Positions 9,019 to 15,755 of a stretch of DNA of 19,280 nt are shown piece after piece. The stretch spans positions 1-19,280 of the forward strand of contig JBKQUM010000173.1 of assembly GCA_052140165.1 (NCBI GenBank). The letters are read 5' to 3'. This DNA comes from Bog-473 sp052140165. Its GTDB lineage: Bacteria; Actinomycetota; Acidimicrobiia; Acidimicrobiales; RAAP-2. A program made the position numbers and the translations under genes. The stretch's first letter is position 1, and each line of letters opens with the position of its first letter. Below the pieces are notes generated by a model that saw only the letters and a list, made by a program, of their open reading frames with translations, did not search any database and had not been told where the DNA came from.

Positions 9019-9040
9019 ATACATACGGTAGCGTATGTAT
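9019..9040. promoter_or_regulatory. Perfect palindrome, probable TetR-family operator
   Basis: ATACATAC (9019-9026), a 6-bp spacer, then GTATGTAT (9033-9040): two perfect 8-bp inverted arms. It sits in the 180-bp gap between the divergent DUF2867/SnoaL operon and the TetR gene, 58 bp before the TetR start. Size, symmetry and place are those expected of a TetR operator that controls both directions. The AT-rich half-sites could also overlap a -10 element. Confidence 0.75.
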
Positions 9041-9098
9041 CATGTTGAGAGTCCCCTTCATCGCTGTCAATCCCCTGATGGCGACCAACACATAGACG

Positions 9099-9653
9099 AT
9101 GGCCCCACCGACCCGTACGCCTCGAACCAAGTGGATCGATGAGGGTCTGCGCGCCCTCGCCGCCGGCGGTCCAGACGCTGTCCGCATCGAAGCGCTGGCC
9201 AAGTCACTCGGGGTCTCAAAGGGTGGCTTCTACGGACACTTCCAGGACCGCAAGGCATTGCTCGACGCCATGCTCGATACCTGGGAACGCCGAACGACCG
9301 ACGACGTATTGGCCCGCATCGAGCGTGAGGGCGGCGACGCCCGGACCAACATACGGCGCGCGGGGGAGCTGACCTTTTCGGTGGGTGGCGGCCTACGAGG
9401 GATCGATTTAGCCGTCCGGGACTGGTCCCGACGCGATCCCTCCGTCGCCGAGCGGCTGCGCCACGTCGACAACCGACGGATGGACTACCTGCGCGCGCAG
9501 TTCGGGACCTTCTGCCAGGACGCAGACGACGTAGAGGTGCGCTGCATGCTCGCCTTCTCGCTCCTGATCGGTAACCACTTCATCGCCTCCGGTCACGACC
9601 GCCACAGCCGCCCCGAGGTGCTGGCACTCACCATGAGTCGGATCCTGGCCTAA
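9099..9653 (+). CDS. TetR/AcrR family transcriptional regulator
   Basis: 184 residues from ATG at 9099 (no strong ribosome-binding site). The N-terminal DNA-binding domain is clear at residues about 10-58: 'WIDEGLRALAAGGPDAVRIE' followed by 'ALAKSLGVSKGGFYGHFQDR', where 'GVSKGGFYGHF' is the recognition-helix region. Residues 60-184 form an all-helical ligand-binding domain ('RDWSRRDPSVAERLRHVDNR', 'MLAFSLLIGNHF'), resembling the C-terminal domains of this family. It most likely represses itself and the divergent DUF2867/SnoaL operon by binding the palindrome at 9019-9040. The inducing ligand is unknown. Confidence 0.9.
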   Translation: MAPPTRTPRTKWIDEGLRALAAGGPDAVRIEALAKSLGVSKGGFYGHFQDRKALLDAMLDTWERRTTDDVLARIEREGGDARTNIRRAGELTFSVGGGLRGIDLAVRDWSRRDPSVAERLRHVDNRRMDYLRAQFGTFCQDADDVEVRCMLAFSLLIGNHFIASGHDRHSRPEVLALTMSRILA

Positions 9654-9817
9654 AGGACCCGGCGAACGACCAGCACCCAGAATCATCCCGAGACGCCGTG
9701 TGTGGCAAAGCGTGACTCCAGGTGATCCGCGTTCCGCCCTCGGCAGCGCGAAAGGCCGGACGTCGGAGCGATAGTCATCCAATGGGGTTGGGCCATCTCC
9801 TTTGTGATGGTTCGGCT

Positions 9818-10684
9818 TCAGCTGATGTTCGGGTGCGCTGAGAGGGCGGTGAGCTTTTCGTCATTCAGTAGGAAGAAGATGCGGGTGACCTTCCCCTCGC
9901 GCTGCTCAGCGGTGATGACGAAAGGCATAGTGCCGTCGATCTCGAGCACCAGTGCCGGCGAACCGTTGATCTCCGTCGCCTGAAAACTGGTCACCTCGCC
10001 GCGGCGGGCGACGTTGATGGCGAAGCGAGCGACCCGATCCGCACCCACGACGGGATGGCGTGCGGCCTTGTGTCCGGGACCGCCGTCGCTCAGGAGCACG
10101 ACGTCGGCATCGAGCAACTCGAGCGTCTGGGTGAGGTCGCCCGCCGCCACGGCAGCCATCAGTTGCCCCAACAGTGCAGCGTCGAGCCGCTCCGGCGTCG
10201 CCGGTCGCTCCTCGCGCAGGCGGCGTCGAGCCCTGGTGGCGATCTGGCGGCACGCCGGCTCGCTCTTGCCGGTTGCCTCGGAGATGAGTGCGTAGGGCGT
10301 GGCGAAGACGTCCGCCAGAAGCCACACGGCTCGCTCCGTGGGGTTGAGCCGGTCCAAGAGCATCAAGAACCCCAGGGTCAACGACTGCGCCATCTCGCTG
10401 TGTTCTTCGGGCCCCCGCTCGATGGCGATCGGCTCGGGGAGCCACGGGCCGAGGTACTCCTCCCGCCGTCGTGCGATCGTGCGCGTCCTGTCCAGCGCCA
10501 GACGGGTCACGACCGTCGTGAGGTAGGCCGCAGGGCTCTCGATGCTGTCGTGGTCGACGCCCTGCCAGCGGATCCAGGCCTCCTGCACGACGTCCTCGGC
10601 ATCGCCGTAGCTGGACAGGATGCGATAGGCCAGGCCGAGGAGGCGGGGCCGCTCGGCGGCGAAGTCCTCGTCCGAACCTGTCAC
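9818..10684 (-). CDS. ECF41-type RNA polymerase sigma factor with C-terminal SnoaL-like domain (SigJ-like)
   Basis: 288 residues from GTG at 10684, which overlaps the stop of the upstream oxidoreductase gene by four bases (GTGA). Sigma region 2 lies at about 8-75 ('LLGLAYRILSSYGDAEDVVQ', 'EAWIRW') and region 4 at about 112-160 ('LNPTERAVWLLADVF', 'ISEATGKSEPACRQIATRAR'). The linker carries WLPEP (81-85), and a SnoaL-like domain fills about 168-288 with 'DGG' at 200-202 and NDEKL at 274-278. These match the known ECF41 signatures WLPEP, DGGGK and NPDKL, the last two in variant form. In this group the C-terminal domain modulates activity in place of a separate anti-sigma factor. A matching promoter lies before the operon. 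Confidence 0.9.
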   Translation of the reverse strand: MTGSDEDFAAERPRLLGLAYRILSSYGDAEDVVQEAWIRWQGVDHDSIESPAAYLTTVVTRLALDRTRTIARRREEYLGPWLPEPIAIERGPEEHSEMAQSLTLGFLMLLDRLNPTERAVWLLADVFATPYALISEATGKSEPACRQIATRARRRLREERPATPERLDAALLGQLMAAVAAGDLTQTLELLDADVVLLSDGGPGHKAARHPVVGADRVARFAINVARRGEVTSFQATEINGSPALVLEIDGTMPFVITAEQREGKVTRIFFLLNDEKLTALSAHPNIS

Positions 10685-11976
10685 CGCCCCACCATGCCAC
10701 CCATCGGCGACGCGACACTCTTCGCTCGTTCCGCTGCAGCACGTCCGGCTGCCTCCCCGCTCGAAAGGGCGGCGTCCGCCAGCAGCCCAACTGGTCCCAC
10801 CCAGTCGCCGGCGAGGAACACGCCCGGAAGGTCGGTCGCGTCGATGCCGGGGCGGCCCGCGAGGCCTGCGCCGGGCCGTGGCAGCGCGTGGCACACCGTC
10901 ATCTCGTGGAGGAATCGCTGGACCACCACGTCCCCTTCGGTGACGCCGCAGCGCTCGGCGAGCGCCCAGAGCTGAGCCCGGTCCTCTCCCGACGTCCGTG
11001 CTCCGTAGCGCATGACGTGCACGAGTGCCCCGCCGGCGGGCGCAAGGCGCGCGCTCGGGCTGTGGGTCGAAAGGTAGAGCGGCTCGTCGAGGCCGAAAGC
11101 GACCTTCGTCACGGGCGGGCTGCGCAGACCGAGGTCGAGGCAGGCCGCCGTCGCCGGAGACCCGAGCTCCCACGTGGGCGTGCGCGGGAGCAATGCCCGC
11201 GCCGCGTCCGGACCGCCCGGAGCGATCACAAGCGACGCGGCTCGCACGGTCCTCGCCGGCGTCGTCACCTCCCAGGTCCCGCCCTCTCCCGCAGCGACGG
11301 CCAGTGCCCGTTCGCCCACCATGAGTCGGGTGCCAGCTGTCGATGAGGCGGCAACCAAACCGTCGACGAGCGTCTGCCAGCCCCCGTCGAGGTAGACCAC
11401 GTTCCCCTCGAGGACCAGCTGGAGTTGCCCAACGGCGGCATCCGCGGAGATAGAACGGAGATCTCCCGCATAGGTGGCAACTCTCATCAGCGTCGTCAGG
11501 ACGGCGGCACCATTGGGCTTGAGACCGAGTGAGTCGATCCAGCTGGCGGCGCTCTGCGAGGCGAGCGAGGAGGCATCGACCTTTGGCAGGGTGGTCAAGA
11601 GCCGTCCGAGTCGGACCTTGTCGCCGATGCCCACCAGCGGCGAGCGGAGCAATGACGCGGCCGAGGTGGGCAGCACGGCCAAGTCGCCCGTTGCCCCCCG
11701 GTAACCGGCGACGGCCGGGTGCGGAGGTGCTCCCTGCAGCGCGACACCGACCCGGCTGAGCACGCCGGAGCCCGCACCCGTGCGATAGACCGCGTGCGGC
11801 CCCTGGTTCAGCACGTAGTCGTCACGCTCGTCACTGCGCGCGCGACCACCTGCAGAACGGACATCGAGCAGGGCGACCGAGATTCCCTGCCTGGCGGCCA
11901 CCGTGGCGGCAGCGAGCCCGGCCAGTCCTGCCCCGACAACCGCCACCTCGACCCCGAGGTTCTCGCCATCGCTCAT
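10681..11976 (-). CDS. FAD-dependent oxidoreductase (amine oxidase / phytoene-desaturase-like)
   Basis: 431 residues from ATG at 11976, with AAGGAG about 8 nt upstream. The N-terminal dinucleotide-binding motif 'VAVVGAGLAGLAAATVAARQ' has GAGLAG at residues 15-20, followed by 'ALLD' and 'GGRARSD', the FAD-binding pattern of flavin amine oxidases. The C-terminus 'GVFLAGDWVGPVGLLADAAL' followed by 'SSGEAAGRAAAE' is the second FAD-contacting motif of desaturase-like enzymes. The substrate is unknown. It is the first gene of an operon with the ECF41 sigma factor. ECF41 factors are known to sit next to carboxymuconolactone decarboxylase, oxidoreductase or epimerase genes, and this is the oxidoreductase version; the gene is therefore the likely main target of the sigma factor. 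Confidence 0.88.
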   Translation of the reverse strand: MSDGENLGVEVAVVGAGLAGLAAATVAARQGISVALLDVRSAGGRARSDERDDYVLNQGPHAVYRTGAGSGVLSRVGVALQGAPPHPAVAGYRGATGDLAVLPTSAASLLRSPLVGIGDKVRLGRLLTTLPKVDASSLASQSAASWIDSLGLKPNGAAVLTTLMRVATYAGDLRSISADAAVGQLQLVLEGNVVYLDGGWQTLVDGLVAASSTAGTRLMVGERALAVAAGEGGTWEVTTPARTVRAASLVIAPGGPDAARALLPRTPTWELGSPATAACLDLGLRSPPVTKVAFGLDEPLYLSTHSPSARLAPAGGALVHVMRYGARTSGEDRAQLWALAERCGVTEGDVVVQRFLHEMTVCHALPRPGAGLAGRPGIDATDLPGVFLAGDWVGPVGLLADAALSSGEAAGRAAAERAKSVASPMGGMVGR

Positions 11977-12015
11977 GTGTGGCTCCTTCGTGAGTTTGAT
12001 CCACCTCGACTACAT

Positions 12016-12042
12016 GACGCCGGAGTCCGGCACTTTGTGACA
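12016..12042 (-). promoter_or_regulatory. Predicted ECF41-dependent promoter of the oxidoreductase/sigma operon
   Basis: On the minus strand TGTCACA (12036-12042) is followed after exactly 16 bp by CGTC (12016-12019). This equals the known ECF41 promoter consensus of a TGTCACA -35 and a CGTC -10 element with 16-bp spacing. It lies 39 bp before the oxidoreductase ATG, leaving a leader of about 30 nt that contains the AAGGAG ribosome-binding site. Confidence 0.85.
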
Positions 12043-12171
12043 TGCGGGGGGGGCACGGAGGAGCCGGATCAGGACGGGACCGCCCAGCTGTCACTCCCAA
12101 CCGACGCGACGGCGCGGTTCTTGCCGTGCTCGGCTCGAGTGAACCAGGGCAGGCAACTACCCTTTTGTTGG

Positions 12172-12387
12172 ATGACGTGGATTCCCATCGTCGTGCTGCT
12201 CGTCATCATCGGGACAGATCTCTGGGTCTACACCGATGCACGGAAGCGAACCGAAGGGGGAACTCCCGTCGCCCTTTCCATCGGCGCCCTTGAGGTCAAC
12301 ACGCCCACCGTGTGGTTCGTTGCGTGCCTCATCTTGTGGATTCTGTTCTTCCCGGCGTACATCGTCACAAGAAATCAGAACTCTTAG
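12172..12387 (+). CDS. Small two-helix membrane protein of unknown function
   Basis: 71 residues from ATG at 12172: 'MTWIPIVVLLVIIGTDLWVY' and 'TDARKRTEGGTPV', then a second hydrophobic segment 'TPTVWFVACLILWILFFPAY' and a short polar tail. The pattern (Asp within the first helix end, 'YTDAR..R..GTPV', then 'W....L.LWI.FFP.Y') resembles small conserved hypothetical membrane proteins of Actinomycetota. A longer upstream frame exists, but its N-terminal extension is antisense to the oxidoreductase and has no protein character. No good ribosome-binding site is visible. It is transcribed away from the ECF41 operon. Confidence 0.65.
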   Translation: MTWIPIVVLLVIIGTDLWVYTDARKRTEGGTPVALSIGALEVNTPTVWFVACLILWILFFPAYIVTRNQNS

Positions 12388-12747
12388 CCCTTCTGCGACC
12401 GGATGAACCTCATCGCTGTTTCTCGACAATCGAACAGTTCGGGATCCACCTATTCCGGTGGGCCGGACCAACGTCGGTCCACACAATTGCGGTGCCCCAA
12501 TCGGGCCGTTGCCTGGCAGGCAACAGCCGCGCGCAATCCCATGAGTGGCGCTACGAAGATCAGATACTGAAACCAGCGATGCCGGACTCTGTCCCAACTC
12601 TGTCCCAACTCTGTCCCAACAATTGGGTCCCAGCCTGTCCCGGTTAATCCCGTCCGGTCCTGCCTTCCCGACTCCGGCACCCTGTGACCAGGACGGAGAG
12701 AGACCGAGCGAGACGGAGCGGGATTGGAAGAGAGGAGTTCGACCTGT
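12388..12747. other. Intergenic stretch before the tRNA fragment, no gene
   Basis: No frame here has protein character. It holds the triple 11-bp direct repeat (12586-12618) and a purine-rich GA tract (about 12692-12737) leading into the tRNA fragment. With the tRNA fragment it is most simply read as the end of an integrated element. Confidence 0.5.
12586..12618 (+). repeat. Three tandem copies of ACTCTGTCCCA
   Basis: Three perfect, contiguous copies of the 11-mer lie at 12586-12596, 12597-12607 and 12608-12618, with a related CCTGTCCC at about 12634-12641. They end 130 bp before the tRNA fragment. Short direct repeats of this kind often flank tyrosine-recombinase attachment sites as arm-binding sites; that role is inferred here. 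Confidence 0.9.
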
Positions 12748-12790
12748 CTCGTAATGCGCAGGTCAGGAGTTCGAATCTCCTCTCAGGCTC
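12748..12790 (+). other. 3' fragment of a tRNA-Thr(CGT) gene, probable attachment-site (attR-like) junction
   Basis: From 12748 the sequence follows a canonical tRNA 3' half: anticodon loop CTCGTAA (anticodon CGT, T33 before it), 3' anticodon strand TGCGC, variable loop AGGTC, a perfect T arm AGGAG-TTCGAAT-CTCCT, acceptor strand CTCAGGC and discriminator T. The matching 5' parts (GCGCA before the loop, a D arm, and a GCCTGAG acceptor strand) are absent; the bases before the loop are CCTGT. It is therefore not a working tRNA. Tyrosine integrases commonly recombine within tRNA 3' ends and leave such a fragment at one end of the insert. By orientation the element would lie to the left, with chromosome to the right. 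No integrase is in the window. Confidence 0.75.
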
Positions 12791-12935
12791 TAGTTCAGAG
12801 GCACTTTTTGACTTCGGTACCCGTCTGGATAGGGGGCCGTCACGTAGTCGGCACCGGCGTCGATCCGGTGACCCCACGCTTATCAGCTCCGGACCCCACG
12901 GCGGGCGTGGCCCCTGCGGCCTGGCCTCGACGCAG

Positions 12936-13910
12936 TCAACTCAAGTTATGCCCAAGGAACTGTAGCGATGGTGGTTCCTCCGCATTGAAGAAATCCCCCG
13001 TGTGGCACCCCTGCGAGAACTCCACAGTCGCCGACGGCGGTAGAGCCCGAGCTAGGGCAACGACGCCCGCATGGAAGGGATCGTCCAAGCCCGAGGCGAT
13101 CCGCACGGGCGTGTTCACGAGCGAACGAGCGTGGGTGACGGCATCGTTGGCCGCGAAAGCCGACGCGGACGCGTAGGCGCCGGTGTTCACGGCGCTCGCC
13201 TGGCTGTAGCTCGTCCAGATCGCCGGGCTGATCGCGGCGACCGCACCGATCAATGTCGGGTACTTCTCGGCTAACAGCAGTGCTCCGTATCCGCCCATGG
13301 AGATCCCCATGGTGCCGATGGTTCGCCGACCTTGTCCCAGGCCAAGGCCTTGGCACATTGGAATGAGCTCGTCGACCACCATGGCCATGGGGTCGTCCCC
13401 GGGGTGAGGGTTCCAGTAGCCGGGACCACCGTCAACCGTGACCATCGCCATCGGCGGCAGTGGCTTGCCACCGACTTCAAGGGCGACGGCCTGGGCCGGA
13501 GTCATCCCGGTGAGTGCGTTCGTATGCTTGGCACCTTCGCCATGGAGCATCACGATCAGCGGAAGGTCGATCCCAGGTCCGTGGCCTGGTGGCCAGGCGA
13601 TCGTGTAGCCCACCCGCCGCCGACGCGCCTTCGAGTAGAAGCTCCCAGATCTCGAGTTGCCCGCACCCGAGAAACGAAACGGAGGGGTCGCTACCGAGCA
13701 TGCGCCGTCGATCTGGTCTAGCTCCTGTCGACCCGGAAGGACACCGTGGGAAACGAGCTCGACTCCCAAGGCTCCGGCCGCAACCAAGGCGGCGATCCCG
13801 CCGACGCCCATGGCGAGGATGCGCCGCCGCGAGAACTTTCGCTCAGGTGGACTATCGCCATCGTGAAGCTTGGCATCCCCTCGTTCCTCAGACCCATTTG
13901 AAGCGCTCAC
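12936..13910 (-). CDS. Exported alpha/beta-hydrolase, antigen-85 / esterase-D-like
   Basis: 324 residues from GTG at 13910. A twin-arginine-like signal 'SRRRILAMGVGGIAALVAAG' lies at about 27-46, preceded by a charged N-terminus, so Tat export or membrane anchoring is likely. The hydrolase domain shows the oxyanion region 'LPLIVMLHGEG' (about 116-126), the nucleophile elbow GISMGGYG (Ser204), 'ASGLDDPF' carrying the probable acid (Asp276 or 277) and 'GCHTGDFF' carrying the probable catalytic His303. This is the layout of the esterase D/antigen 85 family. The substrate is unknown. It lies 48 bp after the membrane-protein gene in the PadR operon. No ribosome-binding site is close to the GTG, but GGGAGGG lies about 30 nt upstream in front of an 8-codon leader frame that overlaps it. 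Confidence 0.82.
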   Translation of the reverse strand: MSASNGSEERGDAKLHDGDSPPERKFSRRRILAMGVGGIAALVAAGALGVELVSHGVLPGRQELDQIDGACSVATPPFRFSGAGNSRSGSFYSKARRRRVGYTIAWPPGHGPGIDLPLIVMLHGEGAKHTNALTGMTPAQAVALEVGGKPLPPMAMVTVDGGPGYWNPHPGDDPMAMVVDELIPMCQGLGLGQGRRTIGTMGISMGGYGALLLAEKYPTLIGAVAAISPAIWTSYSQASAVNTGAYASASAFAANDAVTHARSLVNTPVRIASGLDDPFHAGVVALARALPPSATVEFSQGCHTGDFFNAEEPPSLQFLGHNLS

Positions 13911-13958
13911 CGGGACGACACGACTTCCACGTGGTCCCTCCCTTCCCCCGAAGTTGGC

Positions 13959-14960
13959 TTAGCGGGGAGCGAGAACCCGCACCGCGTTCCCGGTGCGCTC
14001 GACCGCTCGGCCGGCCAGGGCCAGTGAGGCGGCCAATGCAATCAGCTCGATGATGTCGATCGAACCGATGTGGAAGAGGCCCCGCGGACCTGGACCCCCG
14101 TCGACGACCCACAACGCGGCACCGGTCAGGAACACGGCCATCGTGCCGGCGACGACGAATCCCATGATCCTCTCGAAACGGAGAACTCGATAAGAGAGGT
14201 GTTGCCGTCTGACGAGCTTGGCCGCGCCGACCACGACTGCACCCAACGCGAGCGGGCTGGCGAGCATCCAGACCACCTCGGCCGCGGGGAAGCCGCCCAG
14301 GGCAGCCGGATGGAGCCAGTACGAGGTCATGAACAGGGTCGAGGCCCATGCGTACGCCGCTACGCCCCCGGGGACGATGCCCTGGTGAGCCCACGGGTGT
14401 CCGCCCGTCCCGGGCCATCCGTTTGCGAAGTGGTGGGTGCCCACGATCAGCACCGCCAGGCCCACAACGACGAGGCACAACGGGCGAAATATCTCCCATG
14501 AGCGCTGCCTGACGAGCATGCGCACCGCAGACCACGCGACGGGCACCATGCACACGAGACACGCTGCTCCGATCGCCACGACTGTGGCCGTCATGACGAC
14601 CATGGCCAAAGCGGTCGCGACCGTGTCGGGGGCGGACCATTGCCAGCCGATCGTCAGCTGCGCCCAGATGGCGAAGCCGACCGTGAGGAACATCGAGACT
14701 GCGCAGGCAAACGCTGCCAGCGATCGACGCCCGTGATCGTCCGGATCGAGCGATCGACCCCCGAGTCCGGCGGCGGCGAGGCGCGCCACGAGGCCACTTC
14801 GCGCCACGTCGAGGAGACGATCGATCGAGTGGGGTCGCTCCTCGAGGTCGTCCACCAGGAGTTCGAGGAACTCGTCCCCGTATCGCTCTCGCCAATCCCG
14901 GGGATACCAGCGCAGGAGTCGCGCTGCCCGCCGTCGGCCGTCCGCCCCCAGCGCCTTCAT
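13959..14960 (-). CDS. Integral membrane protein of a PadR-regulated pair
   Basis: 333 residues from ATG at 14960. The cytoplasmic N-terminus 'RAARLLRWYPRDWRERYGDE' followed by 'FLELLVDDLEERP' (residues about 11-43) is a motif familiar from actinobacterial membrane proteins encoded next to PadR regulators. About seven hydrophobic segments follow from residue 80 on ('FLTVGFAIWAQLTIG', 'TATVVAIGAACLVCMVPVAW', 'LCLVVVGLAVLIVGTHHFA' and others). The molecular activity is unknown. Its ATG overlaps the PadR stop codon by four bases (ATGA), showing translational coupling, so the PadR protein probably controls its own operon and this protein. Confidence 0.85.
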   Translation of the reverse strand: MKALGADGRRRAARLLRWYPRDWRERYGDEFLELLVDDLEERPHSIDRLLDVARSGLVARLAAAGLGGRSLDPDDHGRRSLAAFACAVSMFLTVGFAIWAQLTIGWQWSAPDTVATALAMVVMTATVVAIGAACLVCMVPVAWSAVRMLVRQRSWEIFRPLCLVVVGLAVLIVGTHHFANGWPGTGGHPWAHQGIVPGGVAAYAWASTLFMTSYWLHPAALGGFPAAEVVWMLASPLALGAVVVGAAKLVRRQHLSYRVLRFERIMGFVVAGTMAVFLTGAALWVVDGGPGPRGLFHIGSIDIIELIALAASLALAGRAVERTGNAVRVLAPR

Positions 14961-15322
14961 GCGGCGCCCCAGGTACCAGCGAGGCGCCGGAGCCCCACAT
15001 CGGCGATCTTGCGCTGGGCCGCCAGGTGGGTGCGAAGAGCTTCCGCTCCCACCACGGTCAGTCGGTACGGACGCCGCCTGTCGTCACTCTCGACAGACTC
15101 GATGAGGCCCTGACCTTCGAGTCGGCTCAGGGCCTCATAGAGGGTTCCCGGAGCCAGTCGCACGTCGGCGAAACGCTCGATGTCCTTGGTCAGCGCATAG
15201 CCGTGCTTCGGGCCTTCGGCCAGACTCGAGAGGATCAGGGTCGCCGGCCCTGCGTATCGGCCGAATCCGCTAAAGCCCGGAGGGTCGGCCGGCTTCTGCT
15301 CAGCGCGCTTGGGGCGGACCAT
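14957..15322 (-). CDS. PadR family transcriptional regulator
   Basis: 121 residues from ATG at 15322; a GTG at 15331 would add three residues but falls between the predicted -10 element and the expected transcription start. The winged-helix domain is clear: 'GPATLILSSLAEGPKHGYAL', 'TKDIERF', then the recognition segment 'LAPGTLYEALSRLEGQGLIE' and the wing 'DDRRRPYRLT', followed by a short C-terminal helix as in small PadR proteins. It heads an operon with the membrane protein (four-base overlap) and probably the esterase. It is likely autoregulated through the palindrome at 15337-15349. Confidence 0.9.
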   Translation of the reverse strand: MVRPKRAEQKPADPPGFSGFGRYAGPATLILSSLAEGPKHGYALTKDIERFADVRLAPGTLYEALSRLEGQGLIESVESDDRRRPYRLTVVGAEALRTHLAAQRKIADVGLRRLAGTWGAA

Positions 15323-15331
15323 GCGGGGCAC

Positions 15332-15359
15332 TCTATATCGGGACCCGATCTATCGGCAA
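15332..15359 (-). promoter_or_regulatory. Candidate promoter of the PadR operon with an operator-like palindrome in its spacer
   Basis: On the minus strand TTGCCG (15354-15359) and TATAGA (15332-15337) are spaced by 16 bp. The spacer holds ATCGGG-A-CCCGAT (15337-15349), a perfect 6-1-6 palindrome. A transcript from here would begin near 15325, only a few bases before ATG 15322, so it would be nearly leaderless. A repressor on the palindrome would block polymerase directly. Confidence 0.55.
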
Positions 15360-15755
15360 CCGGGTGACGGGCTGAAAGGTCCGACAGACCAAGAAGGGAA
15401 TTCGCGACCCCAGGAAGGCCCTCGGGAAGGGCTGACTCAGTCGCCACAGACGCGCGTCGACGATGAAATGGGCGCAGACCAATCCGACGTACAAGCCGAA
15501 CACGCCCCGGAGCAGCGCAGCGTTGGACAAATGGAGGTGTGAGGCCATGCTGAGCGCGGCACCGCCGACCAAGGCAATGCCGCACAGCGATGCGATCTCG
15601 CGGCCTCTCGAGCGACCGGCCCCATTTCCCCGCGCCACCAGCGCCATGAGGATCAGATACTGCAGTCCGTGCCCGATGGTCATGCCGCCGACCGCGGCAT
15701 ACGGCGACCGGAAGATGAAGATTGGAAGCGGAAGCCCGTCAGTGCTTGCTGATGT
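15333..15755 (-). pseudogene. C-terminal remnant of an integral membrane protein
   Basis: The frame reads as membrane protein from about 15728 downwards: 'LPLPIFIFRSPYAAVGGMTI', 'GHGLQYLILMALVA', 'IASLCGIALVGGAALSMASH', 'LLRGVFGLYVGLVCAHFIVD' and 'ARLWRLSQPFPRAFLGSRIP'. The protein-like sequence begins before the first ATG (15683), yet the frame is closed by TGA at 15756-15758 with no start codon between. The N-terminal part therefore appears lost. The frame ends at TAG 15333-15335 within the PadR promoter. A shortened protein from ATG 15683 (116 residues) cannot be excluded. The family was not identified. Confidence 0.55.

Noticed and set aside
10685..11173. N-terminal extension that would make the sigma factor 451 residues long
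   Set aside because: The extension is antiparallel-frame noise inside the oxidoreductase gene; the GTG at 10684 fits the family length and the coupled stop.
12721..12790. Complete tRNA gene
   Set aside because: No D arm, no matching acceptor or anticodon 5' strands; only the 3' part is canonical.
12852..12870. Hairpin CACCGG-7 nt-CCGGTG downstream of the esterase gene as terminator
   Set aside because: No T tract follows on the minus strand and the distance from the stop is about 65 bp; such GC hairpins are expected by chance.
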